A stretch of DNA of 64,000 nucleotides from Synechococcus sp. JA-2-3B'a(2-13) (lineage in GTDB: Bacteria > Cyanobacteriota > Cyanobacteriia > Thermostichales > Thermostichaceae). Below are positions 36,195 to 44,427 of this stretch, in pieces (the stretch's first letter is position 1; each line of letters starts with the position of its first letter). The notes below the pieces were generated by a model. That model searched no databases and was not told the DNA's origin. It was given only the letters and a program-made list of their open reading frames with translations. The stretch lies in NCBI RefSeq assembly GCF_000013225.1, contig NC_007776.1, positions 79,273 through 143,272 on the forward strand. The letters run 5' to 3'. The position numbers were made by a program, and so were the translations under genes.

Positions 36195-36488
36195 TCAGCG
36201 CCGAGAGGAGGTCAGCCGCTCGCCCAGCAATTGCAAAAAGTAGGCCGCCAGCCCCAGCCCCACCAGGGCAAACATAAACGCGATCAAGGAAACGGAACCG
36301 ACCAGCAGGTAGCGCACCAGAATGCTGATTCCGCGGGCCAACGATCCAATCTCCACCTCAATTGGCGGCAACTTGGCCAACATCGAGAGCAGCAGTTGAA
36401 AGAACCCGTAGCCCAAACTGACGGCGATGGCGGCCCCCAAGAGGGCACTGAAAGGATGGGGGGATCCCTGGGGCGAGGCGGAAGACAT
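36195..36488 (-). CDS. Small two-helix membrane protein (DUF3082-like)
   Basis: 97 residues with two long hydrophobic segments (about 15-38 and 55-87) and an amphipathic region between. The size and pattern resemble the cyanobacterial DUF3082 family, but motif evidence is thin. It is divergent from the DnaJ-domain gene with a 79-nt gap. Confidence 0.55.
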   Translation of the reverse strand: MSSASPQGSPHPFSALLGAAIAVSLGYGFFQLLLSMLAKLPPIEVEIGSLARGISILVRYLLVGSVSLIAFMFALVGLGLAAYFLQLLGERLTSSRR

Positions 36489-36567
36489 GGGGCAGCACCG
36501 GAAAACTCACCTTTATTCTAGGCTGCAGGTAGAATATGGAAGTTTCTTTCCGGCAAGCCTAGGGGTT

Positions 36568-37248
36568 ATGGAGAGCGGATCCCATTACGAAGTTTTGGGC
36601 GTTTCCGTGGCGGCGACGGCGGAGGAGATCAAGTCCGCCTACCGTCGTTTGGTCAAGTATCACCATCCCGATAGCCTGCTGGCCAAAAAAGATCGGGCCA
36701 CCTCTGAGCGCATCCGCCAGATCAACGCTGCCTACGCGGTGCTCAAGGATCCGCAATCTCGCCGCGACTACGACCGGCAATTGCATTCCAGCCGCACCTC
36801 ACCCTGCCCTCAGCCGAGGGGATCTCCCCATGAAACCGTCAGCCACGAAGCCATCGCCCGCGCAGCCTGGATCCAACAGGTCTACACCCCCCTAAACCGA
36901 GTTTTGGGGCCCCTGCTGTCTTCCCTAGAGCCTCAGTTGCATGCTTTGGCGGCGGATCCCTTTGATCCCAACCTGTTGCAGTCTTTTGCTGACTATCTGG
37001 AAGAGTGTGCGCAGAAACTGGCCCAAGCCCAGCAGATCTTTGGCCGCCTCCCCAATCCCAGCAGCCTGGGGGGAGTGGCTTCTCGCCTCTACTACGCCCT
37101 CAACCACCTAGAGGACGCTCTAGAGGAGCTGCAGTATTTCCCCCTGAACTTCGACGACCGCCATCTGCACACCGGACAAGAGCTGTTTCGCCGGGCAGGG
37201 GGGCTGCGCCTGGAAGCTATGGAAGCTTACGCCAAGAGTTCACCCTAG
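36568..37248 (+). CDS. DnaJ-domain protein
   Basis: 226 residues from the ATG at 36568 (MESGSHYEVLGV). The J-domain (about 5-70) has the obligatory HPD tripeptide in YHHPDS and the DYDRQL end. There is no Gly/Phe-rich or zinc-finger region, and the C-terminal half (about 95-220) is helical with no family I know. It should stimulate an Hsp70 through HPD; the specific client is unknown. It overlaps the convergent protease gene by 9 nt. Confidence 0.82.
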   Translation: MESGSHYEVLGVSVAATAEEIKSAYRRLVKYHHPDSLLAKKDRATSERIRQINAAYAVLKDPQSRRDYDRQLHSSRTSPCPQPRGSPHETVSHEAIARAAWIQQVYTPLNRVLGPLLSSLEPQLHALAADPFDPNLLQSFADYLEECAQKLAQAQQIFGRLPNPSSLGGVASRLYYALNHLEDALEELQYFPLNFDDRHLHTGQELFRRAGGLRLEAMEAYAKSSP

Positions 37249-38109
37249 GCCAGAGCGGGATCCCCCTCTGGGCAGAGCGGGGCGAGGATCATAGGGGATG
37301 GGGATGTACTGTACAGAAGGACGGCCTATGGCGGCCTGTGGGTACAAGTCCATCAGGGCATAGATTTGGGGTGGCAACTCGGTAGAAATGGGCAGGCCCA
37401 ACCTTTGGGCTTCTTCGGCGGTGATGGGGTAGTCGTGGGTAACTTGTCCGCTGGTTAGGTACTGGATGAGGGGCTCGATGCGTTCGGGGGCAATTTTGCG
37501 CTTGGGCACATCGTCCTTCAGGAGATCCCGCACGAAGTTCTGCACCTGTTGCATTGCTTTGCGGGCCAGATCCGCCAGGATCAGGGTTTGGTCGTCGATT
37601 TCGGCAATGGGTTTATCCGCCACCACCTGCAGAATACTGGCGGCAGCATACCCCCCCAACTGTGGATCCACCGGCCCCAGGACTGCATTGGCATCCATGA
37701 CGATTTCGTCGGCGGCCAGGGCCAGCATCGTCCCCCCCGACATGGCGTAGTGGGGCACAAACACTGTCACTTTGGCCGGATGGCGGATCAAGGCGCGGGC
37801 AATTTGCTCCGTAGCCAGCACCAGGCCACCGGGGGTATGCAAAATCAAATCAATCGGGGTATTGGGTGGAGTGAGGCGAATCGCCCGCAATACCTGCTCG
37901 GAGTCCTCGATGCTGATGTAGCGGGAAACCGGGATCCCCAAAAAACTAATCGACTCCTGGCGGTGAATGAGCAGAATCACCCGGCTGCCCCGCTTTTGCT
38001 CCAACTCCCGAATGGCCATCAAGCGCCGGAACTCTTGGGCACGACGGTTCAGCAGAGGTTGCAAAGAGCTGAAGATCAGGAAAATCCAGAACAGGCTGCC
38101 CCAGTCCAC
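37240..38109 (-). CDS. SDH-type Clp-fold serine protease, membrane-anchored
   Basis: 289 residues with an N-terminal membrane segment (about 3-20) and a ClpP/crotonase fold (about 75-215). TPGGLVLATEQIA and HYAMSGGTMLALAADEIVMD contain the expected Ser nucleophile; the family is named after its Ser-Asp-His catalytic set. It starts at a GTG (38109) with GAGGTG 5 nt upstream. Substrates are unknown. It is 70 nt downstream of an uncharacterised gene and probably in an operon with crtR. Confidence 0.82.
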   Translation of the reverse strand: MDWGSLFWIFLIFSSLQPLLNRRAQEFRRLMAIRELEQKRGSRVILLIHRQESISFLGIPVSRYISIEDSEQVLRAIRLTPPNTPIDLILHTPGGLVLATEQIARALIRHPAKVTVFVPHYAMSGGTMLALAADEIVMDANAVLGPVDPQLGGYAAASILQVVADKPIAEIDDQTLILADLARKAMQQVQNFVRDLLKDDVPKRKIAPERIEPLIQYLTSGQVTHDYPITAEEAQRLGLPISTELPPQIYALMDLYPQAAIGRPSVQYIPIPYDPRPALPRGGSRSGLG

Positions 38110-38179
38110 TTTCGCACCTCAAGTGGGATCCCTTTGCTTCCAGGATAGGGGATCCAAAATCTTCGGCGATCCCTGAGCC

Positions 38180-39061
38180 TCATGAGTTGGGTTCAGACGC
38201 CGCAAAAAGGCGATCCAAAGCCTGCAGCAAATCCGGTACGGAAGCTTGGTCAATCCAGGATCGAATATAAGCCTGCTGCTCCGCCAAGTTTTCAATGCGG
38301 CCCAACTTTTGCATGGCCAAGTAGCGGGTTTCTGCCTCGGCGCGATTGGTTTGCAAGTCCAGCCGCTGCTCCGGGGTCAGCGGATACTCTGTTTGGGCCA
38401 ACAGGTGATCGGCCACCATCATGAACAGCAGAGGCCCCGCCAATTCCACCTGGGGCTCGGCTTCTGGCTCAGAATCAGCAACAGCGAGATCTTGGAGATC
38501 TTGAAAAAGATCCTGACCCAGTTGCAGCAGCTCCTCTGCTGAAGCCGCCCGCAGCACCGTCTCGGCAGCAGCCTGCAGCGGCTCTGGGGAAACCCTGTGG
38601 TGGATGGCCAATTCCGCCAGGGCCTGTTCCCATTGATCCCGTTGGGCTTGCACCACAGCCCGCTCTTCTGGGGAAAAGTCCAACCGCTCCAGCACCACCT
38701 CCAGAGCCACAGCCCCCACCAACAGGGGGGGGAAGCGCAGCACCGTAGAGGCAGATCCCGCCTGCTCCAAAAAGGCTTCCAAATCCGGGCCAGATCCCCT
38801 GTCCAGCAAGTCCTGCAAGTAGGCCAGCACCTCTTGGGGCGAGGTCAACCTGAGGATCCCTCGCACCTGTGCCCGCAAGTCTGCGGGGATCCCAAGGAGC
38901 TGCACCTGGGCTTCGGCCCGCGCCTGTGCTTCTGCGATCAACTCCGGCAAATCCGCCGTTGCCCGACCGGCCTGCAACAAAACCTGGCTAGAGTCCTGCA
39001 ACAGGCTGGCCGCCTCCACAAACAGCAGCACCTGCGGGACTTGCAGCGTTGGCCAAACCAT
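38180..39061 (-). CDS. Hypothetical helical protein downstream of crtR
   Basis: 293 residues from the ATG at 39061, one base after the crtR stop, so translation is probably coupled. The protein is rich in Leu, Ala, Gln and Glu, nearly all helical by composition, without signal peptide, membrane segment or cysteine motif. I recognise no family. The TTG at 39070 would give three more residues and overlap crtR. Confidence 0.7.
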   Translation of the reverse strand: MVWPTLQVPQVLLFVEAASLLQDSSQVLLQAGRATADLPELIAEAQARAEAQVQLLGIPADLRAQVRGILRLTSPQEVLAYLQDLLDRGSGPDLEAFLEQAGSASTVLRFPPLLVGAVALEVVLERLDFSPEERAVVQAQRDQWEQALAELAIHHRVSPEPLQAAAETVLRAASAEELLQLGQDLFQDLQDLAVADSEPEAEPQVELAGPLLFMMVADHLLAQTEYPLTPEQRLDLQTNRAEAETRYLAMQKLGRIENLAEQQAYIRSWIDQASVPDLLQALDRLFAASEPNS

Positions 39062-39062
39062 G

Positions 39063-40034
39063 CTAGCCAAGCTGTGGATCCGCAGGGGATCCCTCCGATT
39101 CTGGATTGGCTGGCGCAGCGGGGTGAGCTGAAGTGGGCTTGTGCCAGTGCAGACCGATCAGAGCATCGTACAAAAAGCCCCAAAACTCTCCCTTCTCCCA
39201 GATCCCCAGCGTTTGCTGGCAGTTGCGCGCGTCCAGCTCAGGTTTGGCTGCCCAGTAGGCTGCTTGGTATTTGTACCAGGGAACAGAAGGCCAGAGATGG
39301 TGGATCAGGTGATAGTTTTGCCCCAACAGCAGAATGTTGGTCAGCCATCCGGGATAGACGCGGGCATTGTACCACCGCTCTTGGGATTGAAAAGGGCGAT
39401 GGGGCAGGTAGTCAAAAAACAAGCCCAGCAAGAACCCCATGATAAAGGCAGGGGGTAGCCAATAGTTCATGATGTAGTCGGTGTAGCCGAAGTAGCTGGC
39501 CAGACCAAAGGTCAGGATAACCACCAGCCGACTCAAGCCCCACTCCAGCAGATCCCAGCGACCTTTCCGCCAGAGCTGCCGCTTAAAGAAAAACACCTCA
39601 TGGTAGAAAAACCGCGGCGCGATCAGCCACAGCGGCCCTCCCGTTGAGACATAGTGATCGGGATCGTCTTCAGGATGGTTGACGTGGGCGTGGTGCTGCA
39701 TGTGTACCCGCTTAAAGACGGGATAGACAAAACCCTGCAACAGGGCAGAGCCGTGTCCGAGTGCCTCGTTCAGAAAGCGGTTGCGGTGGGCCGAGCCATG
39801 GGAAGCATCGTGAATCACCGTGCCCAGAACATAGAGGGCCACAAAATTGAGCCAGAACACCATCCATTTGGGCCAGTGCCAAAAGGCGTACCCGCCAAAG
39901 CAAGAGGCCGAAAGCACCACCGCAGCCAAAAACATCAGCAAGGTGGGATTCCAAAATTCCGAGGGTGGCCCCAACAGCTCACGAGGCAATGCGAAAGGTT
40001 TTTGGGCTGGTTCAGCAGTAGCAGCAACAGTCAT
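39063..40034 (-). CDS. crtR: Beta-carotene hydroxylase
   Basis: 323 residues with the three histidine clusters of membrane di-iron hydroxylases and desaturases: HDASHGSAH, HMQHHAHV and HLIHHLWP, plus four to five membrane segments. It matches the cyanobacterial CrtR group that adds 3-hydroxyl groups to beta-carotene to make zeaxanthin, rather than acyl desaturases. It heads a minus-strand cluster with an uncharacterised gene and the SDH protease. A C-terminal Pro/Ala/Ser tail is atypical but short. Confidence 0.88.
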   Translation of the reverse strand: MTVAATAEPAQKPFALPRELLGPPSEFWNPTLLMFLAAVVLSASCFGGYAFWHWPKWMVFWLNFVALYVLGTVIHDASHGSAHRNRFLNEALGHGSALLQGFVYPVFKRVHMQHHAHVNHPEDDPDHYVSTGGPLWLIAPRFFYHEVFFFKRQLWRKGRWDLLEWGLSRLVVILTFGLASYFGYTDYIMNYWLPPAFIMGFLLGLFFDYLPHRPFQSQERWYNARVYPGWLTNILLLGQNYHLIHHLWPSVPWYKYQAAYWAAKPELDARNCQQTLGIWEKGEFWGFLYDALIGLHWHKPTSAHPAAPANPESEGSPADPQLG

Positions 40035-40391
40035 CGGCAGCCATCCTTAGGTGCGCACAGTGCAGACAGAGAGGATGGGTCGAGGCAGCGCGTCCCAGTC
40101 ATCACACCGAAAAGAGATCGAAGAGATAAGTTTGTTAACTTTCGTTAGTATACGGCAGAGACCTGCCCAGCTTCTCAGCCCAAGCCTTATTTTCCTCACA
40201 ACCCCAGCCATGGGGGCACCTTCCTCTCCTGGCCAAGGATTCCTGAAGGATCCCGGCAACGGCAAACTGCCCCTGAAGCCAGAGAAAAGCCGTAGTGTGA
40301 GGTTTTGTTGCAATTCATGTGCAGATTGCGAGGGGATCCCAGCAGGAGGGGTAATCTAAGGGTCGGTTAACCTGAGCTGAGGATGGAAACC
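40035..40391. other. Divergent control region between crtR and psaK
   Basis: 357 nt without a gene. TTTGTTAACTTTCGTTAGTA at about 40130-40152 is the most AT-rich part and the best place for promoters in either direction. I could not identify a clear HLR1-type light-response element. Confidence 0.35.
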
Positions 40392-40637
40392 ATGATGCCT
40401 GTTGTTGCGCTGTTGGCTCTGACCGCTCAAACCAGCCCCTGGTCCCCCCTGAACGCCGTGATCATTCTGCTCTGCACAGGGCTGGCTTACTTGAGCTTCA
40501 AATCCTCCTCTGGAGTGGCCTCAGAGACTGGGCCGGTACTGGGAATGACCTGGCCAGAAGTCATCGGGGTTGCCAGCTTTGGCCATTTGTTGGGAGTGGG
40601 GGTCGTTTTGGGCCTCTCTAACATTGGCGTTCTCTAG
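40392..40637 (+). CDS. psaK: Photosystem I subunit PsaK
   Basis: 81 residues with two membrane helices joined by a stromal loop (FKSSSGVASETGPV) and the WSPLNA entry and GHLLGVGVVLGL second helix typical of PsaK. It sits at the edge of PSI and is involved in antenna coupling. I prefer the ATG at 40392 because TGAGG lies 9 nt upstream; an ATG at 40383 would have the site immediately adjacent. psbK follows on the same strand after 121 nt. Confidence 0.92.
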   Translation: MMPVVALLALTAQTSPWSPLNAVIILLCTGLAYLSFKSSSGVASETGPVLGMTWPEVIGVASFGHLLGVGVVLGLSNIGVL

Positions 40638-40758
40638 GTCGCCACTTCCTTTACATTTCTTGAACTTAGTCCGGATCCCTGCTGGATGATGTTAAGCTCT
40701 ATTTTAATTCTGAAAGAAGCAGTTTCTTCAGCCGCATTTTCCCCTGAGGTTTGTTGCT

Positions 40759-40896
40759 ATGTCAGCGATGGTGTTCCTGGCCAGTTTGCCGGAAGGCTAT
40801 GAATTGTTTGACCCGCTGATCGACATTTTGCCGATCATCCCTGTTCTGTTTTTCCTGCTGGCTTTTGTCTGGCAAGCGGCAGTGGGCTTTAAGTAA
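40759..40896 (+). CDS. psbK: Photosystem II subunit PsbK
   Basis: A 45-residue frame, too short for most gene finders: it starts [20 protein letters not shown] and ends VWQAAVGFK. The processed mature PsbK start (around the [16 protein letters not shown] region), single membrane helix and final FVWQAAVGF are diagnostic. It is a core PSII small subunit near CP43. GAGG lies about 10 nt before the ATG and a terminator hairpin follows at 40977. Confidence 0.95.
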   Translation: MSAMVFLASLPEGYELFDPLIDILPIIPVLFFLLAFVWQAAVGFK

Positions 40897-40976
40897 AGCC
40901 ATTGCTTTTACTGAGGTCGCAAAGGTCTCAAAGGCCTGGGTGGTCTGGAGAAAACTCAAGCAAACCTAAAGGGCTT

Positions 40977-41003
40977 CCCCCAGCTTATCTCCCAAGTTGG
41001 GGG
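40977..41003 (+). terminator. Intrinsic terminator after psbK
   Basis: CCCCCAGCTT (40977-40986) pairs with AAGTTGGGGG (40994-41003), one G-T pair, with a 7-nt loop and a T-rich tail CTCTTTGCTTT. Confidence 0.7.
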
Positions 41004-41020
41004 CTCTTTGCTTTGCCCAT

Positions 41021-41163
41021 TTATGGTCATTTCGATTCAAACTAGGACACTGCACCCACGCCTAAAACGTTAAATGCACCGTGCCAGAAGGCCTTTCAAA
41101 GACTCCGTCCCGCTAGCGCGAACAGTAGCTCAGGTGTCTTGCCCTGAACTGGAACGACTGTAA
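41021..41163. mobile_element. Inverted-repeat element (MITE-like), copy 2, with SDR-A inside
   Basis: The left end is TTATGGTCATTTCGATTCAA followed by ACTAGGACACTGCACCCACG; the right end GGTGTCTTGCCCTGAACTGG then AACGACTGTAA is its imperfect inverse. The internal part aligns with copy 1 (GCC-GAAGGC-TTT...GTAGCT-AGG) except for 24 extra bases at 41100-41123, an SDR-A. No gene lies in 40897-41234. Confidence 0.75.
41100..41123 (-). repeat. SDR-A copy nested in MITE copy 2
   Basis: On the minus strand it reads GTTCGCGCTAGCGGGACGGA then GTCT. It is absent at the same place in MITE copy 1. Confidence 0.8.
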
Positions 41164-41234
41164 ACGACTATAAAAACAACAAGCCGTCTCGCCACTGTCC
41201 ACATGACTCCCAAAGGTGGGCCAGGGATCCGGCG

Positions 41235-41774
41235 CTAGGGTTCGCGGTCGAGGACACCGGTAATCCAGAGAACCCCTGCCAAGCAGACGAAGTGGGCAAA
41301 CGTCACGTTGATGTTGGCGGCCAGCAGCAGCACTCCTGTCACCTGGTTGGCCTGGGTGCGGGAAAACATGCGCGCCAACAGCTCGCCCACTTGGGCTTCC
41401 ATACCAATCAGAGCGAGGAAGGCCCCAATGAGGCTGATATAGGTGACCAACTGCAACTGCTTGGGCAGATCCAATTGGCTTAAGGCATCGGCAGAAGCTG
41501 AGCGGCGCTCCGCGTGGAGCAAGTAGCGCCAGTTGAAAAATAGACCGGCTGCCAGGGTGAGCAACGTAAACAAGGTGAACCAGAAGGCGATGATAGCCCC
41601 CAGCGAGTCATCTCGATAGACGGTATTCTGGCCAATTAAAAAGCCGAACCACAGCAGCAGCGCCGTCGCCCCCAAGATCGCCTGGAACCAAAACCCGAAG
41701 CGACGAGTCAGGCGCAAGCGAGACTTCATCCGCTCGACAGCCGCCCGCACTGACGGCGACATGGGCTCGTTCAT
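41235..41774 (-). CDS. DUF3611 family membrane protein
   Basis: 179 residues with four membrane segments (about 30-50, 60-82, 110-130 and 150-172) and conserved RLTRRFGFWFQAILG and QANINVTFAH-type motifs (here AANINVTFAH). The family occurs in cyanobacteria and plastids; its function is unknown. It is followed upstream on the same strand by the DUF4168 gene, 75 nt away. Confidence 0.75.
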   Translation of the reverse strand: MNEPMSPSVRAAVERMKSRLRLTRRFGFWFQAILGATALLLWFGFLIGQNTVYRDDSLGAIIAFWFTLFTLLTLAAGLFFNWRYLLHAERRSASADALSQLDLPKQLQLVTYISLIGAFLALIGMEAQVGELLARMFSRTQANQVTGVLLLAANINVTFAHFVCLAGVLWITGVLDREP

Positions 41775-41849
41775 CTTTTTCCCCCGCTCGACTGGATGAA
41801 CAGCAACTTCCGCTTCCAGCCTATCTTTATCCTCTGGCCCCAGTCACTT

Positions 41850-42365
41850 TTATCGGGCTGGCGGTTGGGGATCCTCGCTTTGCAGGCGGAGAATTTCGGC
41901 CTCAATGCGCTGTTGCAAAGCTTTGCCCTCTTCGGAGCGGATCAAGAGTGTAATGCGGTTGTAGTCGGGCACAGTCATACCGTGGCGAGTGATGATCTCG
42001 GTCGCGGTGCGGATGAATTCTCGCCGGATTTGATCTTTGCTGGCTGGGTCGTTTGTGGCTTGGGAGCGCTTTTGGGCCTCTTGCCGGTGGGGCTCCATCT
42101 CCAAGACGATACGGGCGTACATTGTTACCTGCTCATCGCTCAACACCACAGAGGTGGTGGGGGTTTGAGCCACGGCCAGAGAGACAGTGAGCACAGGGAT
42201 CCAAGTGCAAACCCAGATCAAACCCACCAGCCCTTTTTGGACCACGCTTTGGATTGGAAATGCCGTCCACCATCTCCGACTTGCTTTGCCTGACACCGCT
42301 GATGTCTCCCCACCCGCCAACTGTTGCTCAGGTTGCCTAGGGTTTTTGTGAGCTTTCGGCCCCAC
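41850..42365 (-). CDS. DUF4168 domain exported protein
   Basis: Up to 171 residues; a hydrophobic signal (about 44-66) is followed by the DUF4168 pattern SDEQVTMYARIVLEMEPHRQEA and a helical region ending in ILRLQSEDPQ. Family members are small secreted helical proteins of unknown role. The true start is probably downstream of the annotated first ATG, since the first ~40 residues look unstructured. Confidence 0.65.
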   Translation of the reverse strand: MGPKAHKNPRQPEQQLAGGETSAVSGKASRRWWTAFPIQSVVQKGLVGLIWVCTWIPVLTVSLAVAQTPTTSVVLSDEQVTMYARIVLEMEPHRQEAQKRSQATNDPASKDQIRREFIRTATEIITRHGMTVPDYNRITLLIRSEEGKALQQRIEAEILRLQSEDPQPPAR

Positions 42366-42582
42366 GCCGGTTCAACACTCTGATGAACCCCGCGGGCTTC
42401 GATCCTATCTGCTCCTCTCTGTGAAAGCCCAGGGCGTCGTCCACGCTGACAACTGAGCTTGCTTTTCCATTTGACCGAAAACTGGTCTTTAGGTTCCAGT
42501 TCCAGTCCCTTTCCAGCCTATCTGACCCCCAGAAGGGAGTGGCCTCTGGGATAATGGGGATGAATTGTTGGTTATTGCCCCT

Positions 42583-43641
42583 ATGCATTTGGAACGTCGC
42601 CCGGTTTTCCCGTTTACGGCCATCGTCGGCCAAGAGGAGATGAAATTGGCCTTGCTCCTCAACGTGATCGACCCGCGCATTGGCGGGGTGCTGATCATGG
42701 GGGATCGCGGCACGGGCAAATCCACCACCATCCGCGCTTTGGCCGACCTGCTGCCCCAGATCGAGGTGGTGAAAGGGGATCCCTTCAACAGCCACCCGCG
42801 GCAGCGGGACTTGATGAGCGATCAAGTGTGGGAGCGCCTGCAGGCGGGAGAAACGCTGGAAAGCACTTGGATCCAGGTGCCGATGGTGGATCTGCCCTTG
42901 GGGGCAACAGAAGACCGGGTGTGTGGCACTCTCGACATTGAGCGGGCCTTGGCTCAGGGGGTGAAGGCTTTTGAGCCAGGGCTACTAGCCAAGGCCAATC
43001 GAGGCATCCTTTACGTGGATGAAGTCAATTTGCTGGATGACCACTTAGTGGATGTGTTGCTGGACGCGGCGGCCTCAGGCTGGAACACCGTGGAACGGGA
43101 GGGCATTTCCATTCGTCATCCGGCTCGGTTTGTGCTGGTGGGATCCGGCAACCCGGAAGAGGGGGAATTGCGGCCTCAACTGCTGGATCGCTTTGGCATG
43201 TTTGTCCAGATCGAAACGGTGCGAGATGCTGCCCTGCGGGTGCGGATCGTGGAGGAGCGCAGCCAGTTCGACGCCGATCCCCAGGCTTTTTTGGCCAAGT
43301 ATGCCGATTCCCAGCAGCGCCTGCGGGAGCGCATCGAAAAAGCCCAACATCTTTTGCCCAACGTGGCAGTGGATCCCGACTTGCGCTTGAAGATCTCCGG
43401 AGTATGTGCGGCTTTGGAGGTGGATGGGCTGCGCGGAGACATTGTCACCAACCGGGCTGCCAAGGCCCTGGCAGCTCTAGAGGGGCGCAGTGAGGTCACC
43501 GTCGCCGATATCCGTCGGGTGATCAGCCTGTGTTTGCGTCACCGCCTGCGCAAGGATCCCTTGGAAACCATCGACTCGGGCTACAAGGTGGAAAAAGCCT
43601 TCAGCGAAGTGTTCCAGGTGAGCCTAGAGAGCGCCGCCTAG
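42583..43641 (+). CDS. chlI: Magnesium chelatase subunit I
   Basis: 352 residues, AAA+ ATPase of the enzyme that inserts Mg into protoporphyrin IX. Walker A is GDRGTGKSTT (about 40-49), Walker B GILYVDEVNLL, sensor 1 GSGNPEEGELRPQLLDRFG. The ATG at 42583 starts the similarity (MHLERRPVFPFTAIVGQ); TTG codons upstream at 42565 and 42568 are also in frame. The stop lies immediately before a tandem repeat. Confidence 0.95.
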   Translation: MHLERRPVFPFTAIVGQEEMKLALLLNVIDPRIGGVLIMGDRGTGKSTTIRALADLLPQIEVVKGDPFNSHPRQRDLMSDQVWERLQAGETLESTWIQVPMVDLPLGATEDRVCGTLDIERALAQGVKAFEPGLLAKANRGILYVDEVNLLDDHLVDVLLDAAASGWNTVEREGISIRHPARFVLVGSGNPEEGELRPQLLDRFGMFVQIETVRDAALRVRIVEERSQFDADPQAFLAKYADSQQRLRERIEKAQHLLPNVAVDPDLRLKISGVCAALEVDGLRGDIVTNRAAKALAALEGRSEVTVADIRRVISLCLRHRLRKDPLETIDSGYKVEKAFSEVFQVSLESAA

Positions 43642-43711
43642 CCCTCACCCCCCAGCCCCTCTCCCAGGGGGAGTGTGCCCTCACCCCCCAGCCCCTCTCC
43701 CAGGGGGAGAG
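43641..43711. repeat. 36-nt tandem duplication, GC-rich
   Basis: Two near-perfect copies of a unit starting GCCCTCACCCCCCAGCCCCT occur at 43641 and 43677. The internal CCCTCTCCCAGGGGGAG can fold back. The minus-strand copy encodes the last residues and stop of the CCB gene. Confidence 0.85.
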
Positions 43712-44379
43712 GGGAGTAGGGTGGCTGCTAGCTTGTCGGCAATGGCCGCAATCCAGGTTTGCTCCTGCCGGCTGAAGCTGCGTGGGGTATCGCTCCCCAA
43801 AATCAAGCACCCTTTCTGGCCGATGGGCTGGCACAGCACGGCTTGGGATCCGGGGGGCAACAGATCATTGAACTCGGCGCGGGCCGGGAACAGCTTGAGA
43901 TCCACCAGATAGACGGGTCGCCCCGTTTGCAAAACCCGCTGCAAAACGCTCTTGGGCTGAATGGAGGGCATCTGGCCGGGGTTGGCCAGGAGCCCCCGTT
44001 GTAGGAGGGTTCGCCCACCCACCCAGATCACCACAGTGCGGGCGGCAGTGGTGCTGAGCAGGGTATGGGAGGCCCAAGCCAGCTCCAGTTTCTCACTTTC
44101 AGAAAGATCGGGATGCCAATCACAGCCGGGGATCCCCTGCAGGGGGGCCGTTTGGGGTGGAAGAGGCTGGATCTGCTGCCACAGCAGGCCGGTCAGGATC
44201 AAAACGGCGCTGAGGAGGATCCCCAAGGCATCTGAGCGGGACTGGCTGGTGAGCAATTCCGGCGTAAAGGCCAGTCGATTGATGACCAAGAGGGCGCTGC
44301 CCAAAAGGCCGGTCACCAGAGGCAGCCGCCTCAACCAGCGATTGGGATCCCTGGGGGCTGGAGTGGGTTCAACCGTCAA
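43681..44379 (-). CDS. Cofactor assembly of complex C subunit B (CCB2/CCB4 family)
   Basis: 232 residues with two N-terminal membrane segments (about 20-36 and 50-67), the motif TSQSRSDALGILLSAVLILTGLL and a GAF-like soluble domain (about 90-220). This family helps attach haem ci to cytochrome b6 on the stromal side. The C-terminus LLPSPPGRGAGG and the stop codon come from the 36-nt tandem repeat, so the natural end may have been replaced. It converges with chlI. Confidence 0.78.
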   Translation of the reverse strand: MTVEPTPAPRDPNRWLRRLPLVTGLLGSALLVINRLAFTPELLTSQSRSDALGILLSAVLILTGLLWQQIQPLPPQTAPLQGIPGCDWHPDLSESEKLELAWASHTLLSTTAARTVVIWVGGRTLLQRGLLANPGQMPSIQPKSVLQRVLQTGRPVYLVDLKLFPARAEFNDLLPPGSQAVLCQPIGQKGCLILGSDTPRSFSRQEQTWIAAIADKLAATLLPSPPGRGAGG

Positions 44380-44427
44380 GGCAGGCTAGGCATAACCTAG
44401 AGGAAGTAACGGGAGAGAAGGGAGAAG

